Of a stretch of DNA of 52,100 nt, positions 27,568-35,212 are shown in pieces. The translations under genes were made by a program, and so were the position numbers. The stretch spans positions 1 through 52,100 of the forward strand of contig CALEVZ010000062.1 in assembly GCA_937924755.1 (NCBI GenBank), given 5' to 3'. The notes below the pieces were generated by a model that saw nothing but the letters and a program-made list of their open reading frames with translations, was not told the DNA's origin and ran no database searches. Each line of letters begins with the position of its first letter. Position 1 is the stretch's first letter. The stretch is from an uncultured bacterium (GTDB taxonomy: Bacteria; Acidobacteriota; Thermoanaerobaculia; Thermoanaerobaculales; Thermoanaerobaculaceae).

Positions 27568-28328
27568 ACCCGCGCCGCGGCGGGACGCTCCGCCAGCACC
27601 CCCACCCGGCCGCCGAAGGTGACCCGCAGGTTCTCCTCGTTGAACACCCGAGCCACCTGACCCGCATTGATCAGCCGGACGTTGAGAAGCGCCACCCAGT
27701 CGAAGTACTCGGCCACCGTCTGCAGGTCATGATGCACCGCCAGCACGGTCTTCCCCGCCGCGGCCAGCTGGTTGAGCACTCCCACGATGGCCCGCTCGGT
27801 GGGAGCATCCACCCCTTGGAAGGGCTCATCCAAAATGAGAATGGGGGCCTCCTGCACCAGCGCCCTGGCCAGCAGGATGCGCTGTTGCTGTCCCCCGGAC
27901 AGTTCGGCAATGGGACGGGTGAGGAGATCCTGCATCCCCACCTGGATCAGGGCCCGGCGCGCCGCCTCCCGTTGCGCCGGCCCCGGCCGGCGCCACCAGC
28001 CGAGCTGCCCATAGGTTCCCATGGTGACAAAATCTTCCACATCGGTGGGGAAATCCCACGCCAGGCTGGCGCGCTGAGGCACGTAGGCTATCTCCCCGCG
28101 GGGACGGCGCAGGGCCTGCCCGAACACGCGCACCTCACCGGCCACCGCCGGCACCAGCCCCAGGATGGCTTTAATGAGGGTGCTCTTGCCCGCGCCGTTG
28201 GGGCCGACGATGGCCATCTTTTTGGCCCGCGGCACCTTGACGTCCACGTCCCAGAGCACCGGGTCGTCGGCGTAGGCCACGGTGAGGTCTTCCACCTCGA
28301 TCGCCCACTCGCTGGCGAAATCGCCCAT
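27564..28328 (-). CDS. Metal ABC transporter ATPase (ZnuC/MntB family)
   Basis: This 254-residue ATP-binding subunit has Walker [17 protein letters not shown], signature [15 protein letters not shown], Walker [16 protein letters not shown] and an H-loop in AVHHDL. It would power uptake of Mn(II) or Zn(II) through the two permeases. GGAGG lies a few bases before ATG 28328. A 16-base gap separates it from the outer-membrane-like gene, and an ATGA overlap couples it to the first permease. Confidence 0.94.
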   Translation of the reverse strand: MGDFASEWAIEVEDLTVAYADDPVLWDVDVKVPRAKKMAIVGPNGAGKSTLIKAILGLVPAVAGEVRVFGQALRRPRGEIAYVPQRASLAWDFPTDVEDFVTMGTYGQLGWWRRPGPAQREAARRALIQVGMQDLLTRPIAELSGGQQQRILLARALVQEAPILILDEPFQGVDAPTERAIVGVLNQLAAAGKTVLAVHHDLQTVAEYFDWVALLNVRLINAGQVARVFNEENLRVTFGGRVGVLAERPAAARV

Positions 28329-28344
28329 CCCTCCACCTCCGCGC

Positions 28345-29118
28345 TTACCATCGTACGCTGGCGCCGACTCCGGCGAGCAGGTCCGGACCCTCGCTGGTGA
28401 GACGGCGGGAGAAGCGGACGTCGAGCTGGAAGTCCGCGCCTAAGCGGCGGGTCAGCCCGGTCTGAAGGATGAGGCTTCCCGGCCCGCCGGGCCGATCGCG
28501 CTGGGCAGCGACCAACTCCACGAACGCTCCGGTCCCATCGCCGAGGCCGAGACCTAGGGACGCGCTCAGCCAGGCGTGGGTGACGCGTTGGCCCTCCTCC
28601 GATGAGCGGGAAAGGCCGAGATTGGCACCGAGGGACCAGTCACCAACGAGCTCCCAGCCTCCCGCCAGGATGGCGGAGGGCTGCGGGACGCCGGCCGACA
28701 GCTCGTCGTTTCCAGTGGGCAGGGTGGTGGCCAGGATCAGCGCCCAGTCGGCAGCGAACAACCGAGGCTCAACTCCAGGAGGGGGAAATTGCATCTTGAT
28801 CCCCACCTCGGCGTCGCTGAACCCTCGGGCACGCCACCCGCGCCACGATTCCCGCTCCCAGCTGGGCAGTTGCAAGCGGAGTTCCAGCTGCGGCGCCACC
28901 CCCCACCGGAGGAGGGCCTCGCCTGCGGTCGTCGTCCTGACGCCGCCAGGCTCCTCTGCCCCGGTCACCCCAAACTCCAGCTGTAGGCGACCAACCGGCA
29001 CCACGACGGCGCTCTCGGTGAAGTCCGGCCGGTCCGTGACCAGGATCTCGCCGGCCGCAGCTGGACTTACAAGGAGGAGCACGGTACAGGGGAAGAGGAC
29101 GCCTGGCCGCTTCATCAC
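28345..29118 (-). CDS. Outer-membrane beta-barrel-like protein (phenol MetA-degradation family type)
   Basis: This 257-residue exported protein has a signal peptide ([17 protein letters not shown]). Mature sequence opens with [25 protein letters not shown], typical of PF13557-type 'transporter' barrels. Alternating hydrophobic strands and glycine/aromatic turns continue to a C-terminal ...[11 protein letters not shown] ending in an aromatic residue. Family members are poorly characterised and may be outer-membrane channels. Start GTG 29118 (GTGA overlap with the binding-protein gene) or ATG 29115. Its place between binding protein and ATPase implies a role in bringing manganese across the outer membrane. 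Confidence 0.8.
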   Translation of the reverse strand: MMKRPGVLFPCTVLLLVSPAAAGEILVTDRPDFTESAVVVPVGRLQLEFGVTGAEEPGGVRTTTAGEALLRWGVAPQLELRLQLPSWERESWRGWRARGFSDAEVGIKMQFPPPGVEPRLFAADWALILATTLPTGNDELSAGVPQPSAILAGGWELVGDWSLGANLGLSRSSEEGQRVTHAWLSASLGLGLGDGTGAFVELVAAQRDRPGGPGSLILQTGLTRRLGADFQLDVRFSRRLTSEGPDLLAGVGASVRW

Positions 29119-30065
29119 TCCCCCTCCCCGCCGCCAGCCAGGGCGGTAACGATGGTTTCGAGGTTGGCCCGCACCGTGCCCACGTAGGACGCCGCCGCGG
29201 TGCCGGGGCTTCCCAGCGAGTCGGAAAACAGCGGACCGCCGATCGCCACGCGGTGGCCGCGCGCTGCGGCCGCCTCGGCCAGTGCCCGGATGGCCCGCGG
29301 TGGCACCGAGCTCTCCACGAACACCGCGGGGATCCGCCGGTTAACGATGAAGTCAGCCAGTTGCTGGACACTGCTGGCCCCGGCCTCGGCTACCGTCGAG
29401 ATCCCCAACAGGCCGCGCACCTCCACATCGTAGGCGCGGCCGAAATAGGCGAAGGCGTCGTGGGCGGTGATGAGAACGCGGCGCGCGGGCGGGATGGCCG
29501 CCAGCCGCTCCCGCACTTCGGCGTCCAGGGCCGCCAGCTCGGCCCCGTAGCTGTCGGCGCGGGCGCGAAAAGCCGCCGCCTTCTCTGGAACGAGCTCCGC
29601 CAGCGCCCCGGCCACGCAGGGGAGCGCCTCCGCCCACAACCCCACGTCGAACCAAACGTGGGGGTCCCTCATGGTGGGAGCTTCCGGCGTCGAAATGAGG
29701 CGGTCCGAGGGGATGCACTCGGCCACCGCGACGGTCTTCCGCCCCCGCTCCCGCACGCGGGCAAACAGCTCGGTCATCTTTCCTTCCAGGTGGTGACCGT
29801 TGTAGAAAATCACCCCCGCCCCGGCCATGCGGCGGATGTCCCCCGCCGAGGGCTCGTAGAGATGCGGATCCACCCCCGGCCCCATGAGGACCATCACCTC
29901 CACGTCAGGCTCCGCCACCCGGCGTACCAGGTCGGCGACGATGGTGGTGGTGGCCAATACCCGAGGTCGCTCCCTCTCGGCCTCGCGTCCCCCCCATTTG
30001 CAGCCGGACAGCAACACCGCAACCCCAAAGCCCATGATCCAGAGCCTGGCTCTGCCTCTACCCAT
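29115..30065 (-). CDS. Manganese/zinc-binding lipoprotein of ABC importer (MntA/ZnuA/TroA family)
   Basis: This 316-residue periplasmic solute-binding lipoprotein has lipobox LLSGC near residue 22. Cluster 9 (A-1) metal-binding landmarks are VDPHLYEPSAGDIRRM (first His), MRDPHVWFD (second His), TAHDAFAYFGRAY (third ligand region) and GGPLFSDSLG (Asp). The long acidic/His-rich loop of high-affinity ZnuA is absent, which fits manganese better than zinc. ATG 30065 lies inside the regulator gene (8-base overlap), and the stop overlaps the outer-membrane gene, so five genes downstream depend on one promoter. Confidence 0.93.
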   Translation of the reverse strand: MGRGRARLWIMGFGVAVLLSGCKWGGREAERERPRVLATTTIVADLVRRVAEPDVEVMVLMGPGVDPHLYEPSAGDIRRMAGAGVIFYNGHHLEGKMTELFARVRERGRKTVAVAECIPSDRLISTPEAPTMRDPHVWFDVGLWAEALPCVAGALAELVPEKAAAFRARADSYGAELAALDAEVRERLAAIPPARRVLITAHDAFAYFGRAYDVEVRGLLGISTVAEAGASSVQQLADFIVNRRIPAVFVESSVPPRAIRALAEAAAARGHRVAIGGPLFSDSLGSPGTAAASYVGTVRANLETIVTALAGGGEGE

Positions 30066-30525
30066 GGTCGCCTCCTTCAACACCTTCAAGGCGGTGATCG
30101 GCGGCCGGGATGGGGCGGCCGTGGGGATCCTCCGCCGGGTGGCCCAGCACCGCGGCGATGCGCTCCTCCAGGCGTCGCGAGAGCACGTGCTCCAGGCGCT
30201 CCGCCTCGTCGTGCGCCTCCACCCCTGCCAGACCCAGCACCTCCACCAGGAACGCCTCCAGCAACCGGTGGTGTCGCACCAACTCCACTGCGGCGCGGCG
30301 ACCACGCGCCGACAGCGACACGCCCCGGTACGGGCGGTGCTGCAAGAGTCCCAGCTCGGCCAGGCGGCGAACCATCTCGGTCACCGAAGGGGGTTTCACC
30401 TGCAGCGAGTCGGCCAGCGCCTGGGTGCTCACCCACCCCTCCCGGCCGCCCAGCCGCAGGATGTGTTTCAGGTAGTCCTCCTGCGCCGCAGAAAGCTGCA
30501 AACCCAAGGGGTCCCCGTGCATCAC
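30058..30525 (-). CDS. mntR: MntR-like DtxR-family metal-dependent repressor
   Basis: This repressor of about 155 residues has an N-terminal winged helix (QEDYLKHILRL and KPPSVTEMVRRLAELGLL, about 10-65) and a dimerisation/metal domain. HDEAERLEHVLS aligns with the HDEACRWEHV region of DtxR, with Glu in place of the iron-sensing Cys, as in Mn-sensing MntR. The SH3-like C-terminal domain is missing, again like MntR. Start is GTG 30525 or ATG 30522; there is no SD, and the -10 box is six bases from GTG 30525. It probably represses its own operon through the palindrome at 30533-30550. Confidence 0.88.
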   Translation of the reverse strand: MMHGDPLGLQLSAAQEDYLKHILRLGGREGWVSTQALADSLQVKPPSVTEMVRRLAELGLLQHRPYRGVSLSARGRRAAVELVRHHRLLEAFLVEVLGLAGVEAHDEAERLEHVLSRRLEERIAAVLGHPAEDPHGRPIPAADHRLEGVEGGDHG

Positions 30526-30531
30526 GGGCTT

Positions 30532-30560
30532 ATTTTAGGTGCACCTAAAAAACTCGTCAA
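30532..30560 (-). promoter_or_regulatory. mntR-operon promoter with embedded MntR/DtxR-type operator
   Basis: On the minus strand TTGACG (30560-30555), 17 bases, then TAAAAT (30537-30532). The perfect 18-bp palindrome TTTTAGGTGCACCTAAAA (30533-30550) covers most of the spacer and all but one base of the -10, so bound repressor would block polymerase. Transcription should start about 30525, at the GTG start codon itself, giving a leaderless message. Confidence 0.75.
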
Positions 30561-30600
30561 GACCGGCAGCAGGCGAGCTCTCCCTGCTCGCGTCGCGAGG

Positions 30601-30629
30601 TTGACAAACAAGGAGATGAGCATTAGTCT
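30601..30629 (+). promoter_or_regulatory. Promoter of the SLH protein gene
   Basis: TTGACA (30601-30606), 17 bases, TAGTCT (30624-30629). The leader then carries AAGGAGG nine bases before ATG 30672. A small direct repeat, TTAGTC TTAGTC, covers the -10. Confidence 0.6.
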
Positions 30630-30671
30630 TAGTCTCTAGGCTTGACAAGCCAGCCAAGGAGGACTTTCTCG

Positions 30672-31523
30672 ATGAAACATAAAAAAACCGGTGTGAAGAC
30701 TGCATTCATCACCAACCTCGGGAGATTACTTTCGGCCCTGGCGGTCATCGTTCTGCTTCGCCCCCTGCCAGCGCGGGCTGAGCCGCCCGCCGCCCCCCTC
30801 CAGGTGGAGGAGCCCCGGTCCCTCACCGGCAAAGTGGTGCAGCTGCCGGGGAACCCGGTCTCCGTCCGCAGGGAGGGGGAGGCCCCGGCGTGGGGCACCA
30901 CGACCCAGAGCATTCATCAGATTCACGCCCTGCAGTTCGTGCCCTTAGAATCCAGCACCACCTACTCGGGATCAGGGCCGACCGGCATGCGCCACCGTAC
31001 GGCAGGCTCGGAACCCTGGTTCATCGCCTCCCTCTCCCTTCCCACCGGGGTGCGTTTGCGCAGGCTCGAGGTCTACGCCTGCGATTTCAACCCTGGATTT
31101 GACATGGACATCTATGTATCCACCGTCGCCTACGATCCCAGCCCGCTGGAGTACGGAGGAACGGTGACCTCCGGCGCACCCGGCTGCGGCTGGTACTCCG
31201 TGGACCTCACGCCCGCCGACTTCACCGTCAACAACTACGAGATGGGGCACCTGGTGGCCGTGCGGCTTCCAGCCACCGACGACTCGACTCGCTTTCGCGA
31301 GGTCAACGTGTACTACCAGCTGCAGGTGAGCCCCCCGCCACCCAGCAATACCTTTGCCGACGTGCCCGTCACCCACCCCTTCTTCCGTCACGTGGAGGCG
31401 CTGGCGGCATCGGGCATCACCTCCGGCTGCGGCGGGGGCAACTTCTGCCCCGACTCTCCGGTCACCCGCGGGCAAATGGCCTCCTTCCTCGCCCGCGCCC
31501 TGGGGTTGCACTGGCCCTTTTGA
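30672..31523 (+). CDS. Secreted protein with C-terminal SLH repeat
   Basis: This 283-residue exported protein has signal peptide TAFITNLGRLLSALAVIVLL...ARA. A beta-rich domain of unknown family follows (about 95-225; LSLPTGVRLRRLEVYACDFNP). A single C-terminal SLH-type repeat comes last (FADVPVTHPFFRHVEAL, SGITSGCGGGNFCPD, VTRGQMASFLARALGL). In the host type I infer, many surface proteins end with this repeat. It may anchor the protein to the envelope. ATG 30672 has a strong AAGGAGG. The transcript ends at the hairpin at 31542. Confidence 0.87.
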   Translation: MKHKKTGVKTAFITNLGRLLSALAVIVLLRPLPARAEPPAAPLQVEEPRSLTGKVVQLPGNPVSVRREGEAPAWGTTTQSIHQIHALQFVPLESSTTYSGSGPTGMRHRTAGSEPWFIASLSLPTGVRLRRLEVYACDFNPGFDMDIYVSTVAYDPSPLEYGGTVTSGAPGCGWYSVDLTPADFTVNNYEMGHLVAVRLPATDDSTRFREVNVYYQLQVSPPPPSNTFADVPVTHPFFRHVEALAASGITSGCGGGNFCPDSPVTRGQMASFLARALGLHWPF

Positions 31524-31541
31524 GCCATCGGACAGACCTGC

Positions 31542-31570
31542 AACGGGCCTCCGCGGGGGCCCGTTCCTTT
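31542..31570 (+). terminator. Rho-independent terminator after the SLH gene
   Basis: AACGGGCC (31542-31549), eight-base loop, GGCCCGTT (31558-31565), followed by CCTTTTCC. The stem is perfect and a short T-run follows. Confidence 0.7.
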
Positions 31571-31630
31571 TCCACGGATCGTCCGACGCGACCATCGCCC
31601 GTCGGGCCGCCGTTGCCCGGTACGACCATC

Positions 31631-31689
31631 ACCGGGATCCCGGTCGCAGAAGCGAGGTCCCCTCCGCCGGCGGCCGGCCCGAGTACACT
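31631..31689 (+). promoter_or_regulatory. Palindrome and -10 box before the small-protein/nucleotidyltransferase pair
   Basis: ACCGGGATCCCGGT (31631-31644) is a perfect 14-bp palindrome. TACACT (31684-31689) is a -10 seven bases before ATG 31697, suggesting a leaderless start. No clear -35 is seen. The palindrome could be an autoregulatory site for the pair. Confidence 0.4.
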
Positions 31690-31696
31690 ATGGCGC

Positions 31697-31876
31697 ATGG
31701 CGTCAGGCGGCGAGCTCGACCCGGTCGTGGAAGCGTACAAGCGGGGCATCGATCGCACCCTCCTGCAGGAGAACCTGCGCCGCACCCCCGAGGAGCGGCT
31801 GCGGGAGCTGCAACGGCTGCTGCGCCTCGCGGCGGAACTGCAGCAGGCCGGCAGGCGCCGGAAGACGCGTCCATGA
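31697..31876 (+). CDS. Small helical protein, partner of nucleotidyltransferase
   Basis: This 59-residue protein is highly charged and helical (DPVVEAYKRGIDRTLLQENL, then RTPEERLRELQRLLRLAAEL). I know similar small proteins placed directly before nucleotidyltransferases but no assigned function. The stop overlaps the next start as ATGA, so the two are made together. The arrangement resembles a toxin-antitoxin or regulator-enzyme pair; which would be toxin is not clear. There is no SD and a -10 lies seven bases upstream. Confidence 0.6.
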   Translation: MASGGELDPVVEAYKRGIDRTLLQENLRRTPEERLRELQRLLRLAAELQQAGRRRKTRP

Positions 31877-32394
31877 CCGCCTTCGACCAGCTCATTCCTC
31901 GCCTGGCGGCGGCCGAGGTGGAGTTCATCATCGTGGGTGGGGTAGCGGCGACCATTCACGGTGCCAGCCGCCTCACCCGCGATCTGGACATCGTTTACCG
32001 GCGCACCGACGAGAACTTGCGCAGGCTCACCGCCGCCCTGCGACCCCTCAAGCCGTATCTACGGGGCGCTCCCCCTGGTCTGCCGTTCACCCTCGACGAG
32101 GCCACCCTGCGCCGCGGCCTGAACTTCACCTTGACCACCGATCTGGGCGCCCTCGACCTGCTGGGGGAAATCGTCGGTGGGGGGGGCTACGAGGCGTTGC
32201 TACCCTTCTCTCTGGAGATCGAGCTGTTCGGCAGCGTGGTTCGCTGCCTGGGCCTCGAGGCTCTGCTGCGAGCCAAGCGCGCCGCCGGCCGACCGCAGGA
32301 CCTGGAGGTGGTGGCGGAGCTGGAAGCGCTGCACGAGGAGCTGCTCCACGGCGAGCACGACGGCGCCGGCAGTGCCATCCATCGCGACGGTTGA
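31873..32394 (+). CDS. Nucleotidyltransferase-fold protein (MNT/AbiEii-like)
   Basis: This 173-residue cytoplasmic protein has the nucleotidyltransferase core FIIVGGVAATIHGASRLTRDLDIVY, giving the G-G/S motif and D-x-D metal site (DLDI). A likely third acidic residue lies in GALDLLG. The C-terminal helices (EALLRAKRAAGRPQDLEVV) follow the usual R-x2-K..D-x-x-D/E pattern of AbiEii-like proteins. Relatives include toxins that modify tRNA and harmless metabolic enzymes; the substrate is unknown. It starts by ATGA overlap with the 59-residue gene. Confidence 0.82.
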   Translation: MTAFDQLIPRLAAAEVEFIIVGGVAATIHGASRLTRDLDIVYRRTDENLRRLTAALRPLKPYLRGAPPGLPFTLDEATLRRGLNFTLTTDLGALDLLGEIVGGGGYEALLPFSLEIELFGSVVRCLGLEALLRAKRAAGRPQDLEVVAELEALHEELLHGEHDGAGSAIHRDG

Positions 32395-32419
32395 ACGCCG
32401 CGACGATACTCGGCGTTCA
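32392..32419. terminator. Hairpin overlapping both convergent stop codons
   Basis: TGAACGCCG (32392-32400), ten-base loop, CGGCGTTCA (32411-32419): a perfect 9-bp stem. The + gene's TGA is its first three bases and the minus strand small gene's TGA (32419-32417) is the mirror end. It could stop transcription from both sides; there is no T-run. Confidence 0.55.
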
Positions 32420-32596
32420 TGTCTGTGGCAGGCGATAGCTGCCCTCCAGGCGCGCCCACATCTCCTCCAGACGCCGCTCCACCTCGGCCAGGGCCGCCTG
32501 CACGGCGGCCTCATCCAGCTCCCCCTCCGCCTGCCGCCGCCGGAGCAACACCCTCTGCCGCTCCGCCCAGGCCTCGGGATCGAAGTTGTAGGTCAA
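32417..32596 (-). CDS. Small helical protein downstream of SDR gene
   Basis: This is a 59-residue protein of charged helices (FDPEAWAERQRVLLRRRQAE, then EAAVQAALAEVERRLEEMWA). Start is TTG at 32596-32594, five bases after GAGGAG, which itself overlaps the SDR stop codon region. The gap to the SDR gene is only nine bases. I do not recognise a family. Codon third positions are GC-rich, as in the neighbours. It may be a partner subunit of the SDR protein or a conserved small protein of its own. Confidence 0.55.
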   Translation of the reverse strand: MTYNFDPEAWAERQRVLLRRRQAEGELDEAAVQAALAEVERRLEEMWARLEGSYRLPQT

Positions 32597-32605
32597 TGGC
32601 GCTCC

Positions 32606-33340
32606 TCACACGGTGTGCAAGCCGCCGTTGACCGGCAGGTACTGCCCGGTGATCCAGCGCGCCTCGTCGCTGCACAGGAACGCCACCACGGCGCCGATGT
32701 CCTCGGGCTGCCCGATCCTCCGGAGCGGGGTCGCCCGCGCCACCGCCTGCTTCATCTCGACGGGCTGGTGCGCCGTGGCGTCGGTGTCCACCAGGCCCGG
32801 TGCAACCACGTTGACCGTCACCCCGTGCGGTCCCAGCTCTCGTGCCAGCACGCGACAGGCGCCATCCAGGGCCGCCTTGGCGGCGGCGTGGGCGCCGAAC
32901 CCCTCGTGGGCAAAGCGCGACAGGGTGGAGCTCACCGCGACGATGCGCCCCCACCCCCGCCCGACCATGCCGGGGCCGGTATGGGCGCAGAGGGCGTGAA
33001 ACGCCCCCAGCTCGCCCTCGAGCTTGGCCTGCACCTCGCGCCAGGGCAAGGCATGGAACGGGCCCATGGGGAAGGAAACGGCGGCGTTGTGCACCGCCAC
33101 ATCGACCGGGCCCAGGGCGCGCTCCACCGCCTCCACCATGGCCGCCACCGCCCCATGGTCGCGGGCGTCGGCCTGGAACACGGCGCCCTCGCCTCCGCTC
33201 TCGGCCAGCACCCGCCGCGCCCTGTCCTCATTGACCAGGTAATTCACGGCCACCTTGAACCCTTGCTCCGCCAGCGCCCGTACGATGGCCGCGCCGATGC
33301 CGCGGCTGCCTCCCGTCACCAAAGCCAGTCGCCTTTGCAT
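32606..33340 (-). CDS. SDR family protein (FabG-like) with catalytic Tyr replaced
   Basis: This 244-residue classical SDR has cofactor loop TGGSRGIGAAI, NAA motif (HNAAVSF), Ser in VSSTLS and the C-terminal PG block. The Y-x3-K motif reads HAAAK, so His stands where the catalytic Tyr should be. The enzyme may be inactive, have changed chemistry, or bind NADP only. Two adjacent ATGs (33343, 33340) exist; GGAGAGGA fits 33340 best. It is in an operon with the 59-residue gene. It probably does not serve core fatty-acid synthesis. Confidence 0.88.
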   Translation of the reverse strand: MQRRLALVTGGSRGIGAAIVRALAEQGFKVAVNYLVNEDRARRVLAESGGEGAVFQADARDHGAVAAMVEAVERALGPVDVAVHNAAVSFPMGPFHALPWREVQAKLEGELGAFHALCAHTGPGMVGRGWGRIVAVSSTLSRFAHEGFGAHAAAKAALDGACRVLARELGPHGVTVNVVAPGLVDTDATAHQPVEMKQAVARATPLRRIGQPEDIGAVVAFLCSDEARWITGQYLPVNGGLHTV

Positions 33341-33404
33341 CATTCCTCTCCTCTCCTCTTGTCCACTGCACCGCTCGCCCCCAGGGAGTCACCGCAAATG
33401 CAAC

Positions 33405-35165
33405 CTACTGGCTGGGAGGAGAGGGTGTCTCGGGCTTGCGCAGCTTCTCCCCCGCGTCCTGCACCACCAGGCGTCGCCAGCTCTCCGGGTAGGGCGGGTG
33501 TTCGGGGGCCACCGGGAACCCCCAGGGGTTGCGTTCGAAGGCCCCGTCCTTCTCCTTCTTGACGTTGCCGTCCAGGTACTTCACCAGCAGGTAGCGGTAC
33601 AGCTCCCGCCAGCGCTGCACCGCCGCCTCCGCCAGGCCGACGCTTACATCGGTGAGGAACTCCTGGGCGCGGGCCTGGTCCTGCCGCCACAGCGCCAGGG
33701 CGGCGGCGTCCAGGGCCGGGACGTAGGCGCGGTACTTCTCCTCCAGCTCGCCTTGCAGGCGGCGCACGTCCTCGCTCACCCGGTCGTAGCGCAGGTAGGC
33801 CAGGTGGGCCACGGCGCTGAAGGCCCAGAACGCCGAGGTCTCGGAATAGGTCAACAGGTCCCCGTTGCCCTCGGCGAGGCTGGGGGGCACCCGGGTAATG
33901 CCGGCGTAGAAGGGCATGTAGAGGGAGGTGGCGGCGTCGTCGACCCCGAACCAAAGGATGCCGCCGATGGGCGGCGGCAGGCCTCGACGCAGCTGGGCGA
34001 TGAAGGAAAACCCCGTCTGCTGGGTGGCGGTGGCTCGCTCGTTGACGTAAGTGCGCCCCTCGAACTCCCAGGTGAGGGGGCGCCAGCGGTAGGGCAGCCC
34101 GAAGGGCCCCGCGCCGGCGTCCAGGCGCATGTCGAAGGGGGTCCCCTCCAGGTGGTCTCGTTTAGCGGCCTTGAGGTCGGCCAAAGTCAGCGGTCGCTCC
34201 GGCTTCACCCACAACGGCATGCGGTTCGAAAGATTGTGGCCGCTGGCGAAGTCCTGGTACTGCTCCATGCCGGCGCAAAACTCCTTAAAGAAACTCCACA
34301 CCCGCATCTCGCAAAAGCGCGCCGCTTCAAAGTCCAGGGGGGCGTAGGCGTCGGCGAAGCTGAACGCGGTGTCGGGTCCCTCGAAGTACCCCATGCGCCG
34401 GGCCACCTCGATGACGTCGTGGGCGTACACCGTCTCCACCCGCGGCTCGAAGATGCGAGAGAGCTCCCGGGAGGTGATGGAGGTGCGCCCGTCGGCCAGG
34501 GGGAAGGTGGTGATGCGGGCCTGGTTGGCGTGGGCGGAGATGTACCCCTCGGGGAGGCGGCGTGCCACCCACACGGCGCCGCGGTGGCGGTTCACCTCCT
34601 TCCCCGTAGCCTCGTCCACCACCATCTCCGCCCCCTTGCCGATGAGCTCCATGATCCAGACCTCCTCGGGGTCGGCGATGGAGAAGGACTCGCCGGTGGA
34701 GGCGTAGCCGTGGGTCTCCACCAGCTCGGCGATCACCTTGATCGCCTCCCGGGCGCTGGAGGAGCGGTCTAGGGCCAAAAACATGAGGCTGCCGTAGTCC
34801 ACGACCCCGGTGGGGTCAGCGAGCTCCTTGCGTCCCCCGAAGGTACTCTCGCCGATGGCCACGGCGTTTTCGTTCATGAAGCCGAGCACCGTAAAGGTCC
34901 GGGGTATTTGGGGAATTTCCCCCAGGGGCTTCATGCTCCCCCGGTCGCGCAGCAGCACGGTGCTGCCCGCCGGCCACCGCCCCCCCCGGCGCAGGTAGAG
35001 CTCCCCGTAGCGCACGTGGGAGTCGGCGGAGTAGGTGATCATCACCGAACCGTCCGCCGAGGCCCCCCGGCTGACCAGGAAGTTGGTGCACCCCTCGGCC
35101 CCCCGAACCCCGCCCACCGCCACCGCAATGCCAGCTACCAGAAGCACGCTCCACCGACGCACCAT
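33405..35165 (-). CDS. C69 family dipeptidase (PepD/U34-like)
   Basis: This 586-residue Ntn-hydrolase peptidase is predicted to be exported. Signal peptide WSVLLVAGIAVAVGGVRGAEG is followed at once by CTNFLVSRGASADGS, in which Cys after cleavage is the N-terminal nucleophile, as in the family. Other blocks are GYASTGESFSIADPEEVWIM, ISAHANQARI and WFGVDDAATSLYMPFY. Such enzymes cleave dipeptides with broad specificity. ATG 35165 lies six bases after GGAGG. It is 47 bases downstream of SppA on the same strand, so one transcript for the two peptidases is likely. Confidence 0.93.
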   Translation of the reverse strand: MVRRWSVLLVAGIAVAVGGVRGAEGCTNFLVSRGASADGSVMITYSADSHVRYGELYLRRGGRWPAGSTVLLRDRGSMKPLGEIPQIPRTFTVLGFMNENAVAIGESTFGGRKELADPTGVVDYGSLMFLALDRSSSAREAIKVIAELVETHGYASTGESFSIADPEEVWIMELIGKGAEMVVDEATGKEVNRHRGAVWVARRLPEGYISAHANQARITTFPLADGRTSITSRELSRIFEPRVETVYAHDVIEVARRMGYFEGPDTAFSFADAYAPLDFEAARFCEMRVWSFFKEFCAGMEQYQDFASGHNLSNRMPLWVKPERPLTLADLKAAKRDHLEGTPFDMRLDAGAGPFGLPYRWRPLTWEFEGRTYVNERATATQQTGFSFIAQLRRGLPPPIGGILWFGVDDAATSLYMPFYAGITRVPPSLAEGNGDLLTYSETSAFWAFSAVAHLAYLRYDRVSEDVRRLQGELEEKYRAYVPALDAAALALWRQDQARAQEFLTDVSVGLAEAAVQRWRELYRYLLVKYLDGNVKKEKDGAFERNPWGFPVAPEHPPYPESWRRLVVQDAGEKLRKPETPSPPSQ

Positions 35166-35212
35166 GGGACACCTCCGCCGCCGTGCCACCGTCCTCGAAC
35201 CCCCTGCCCCGC

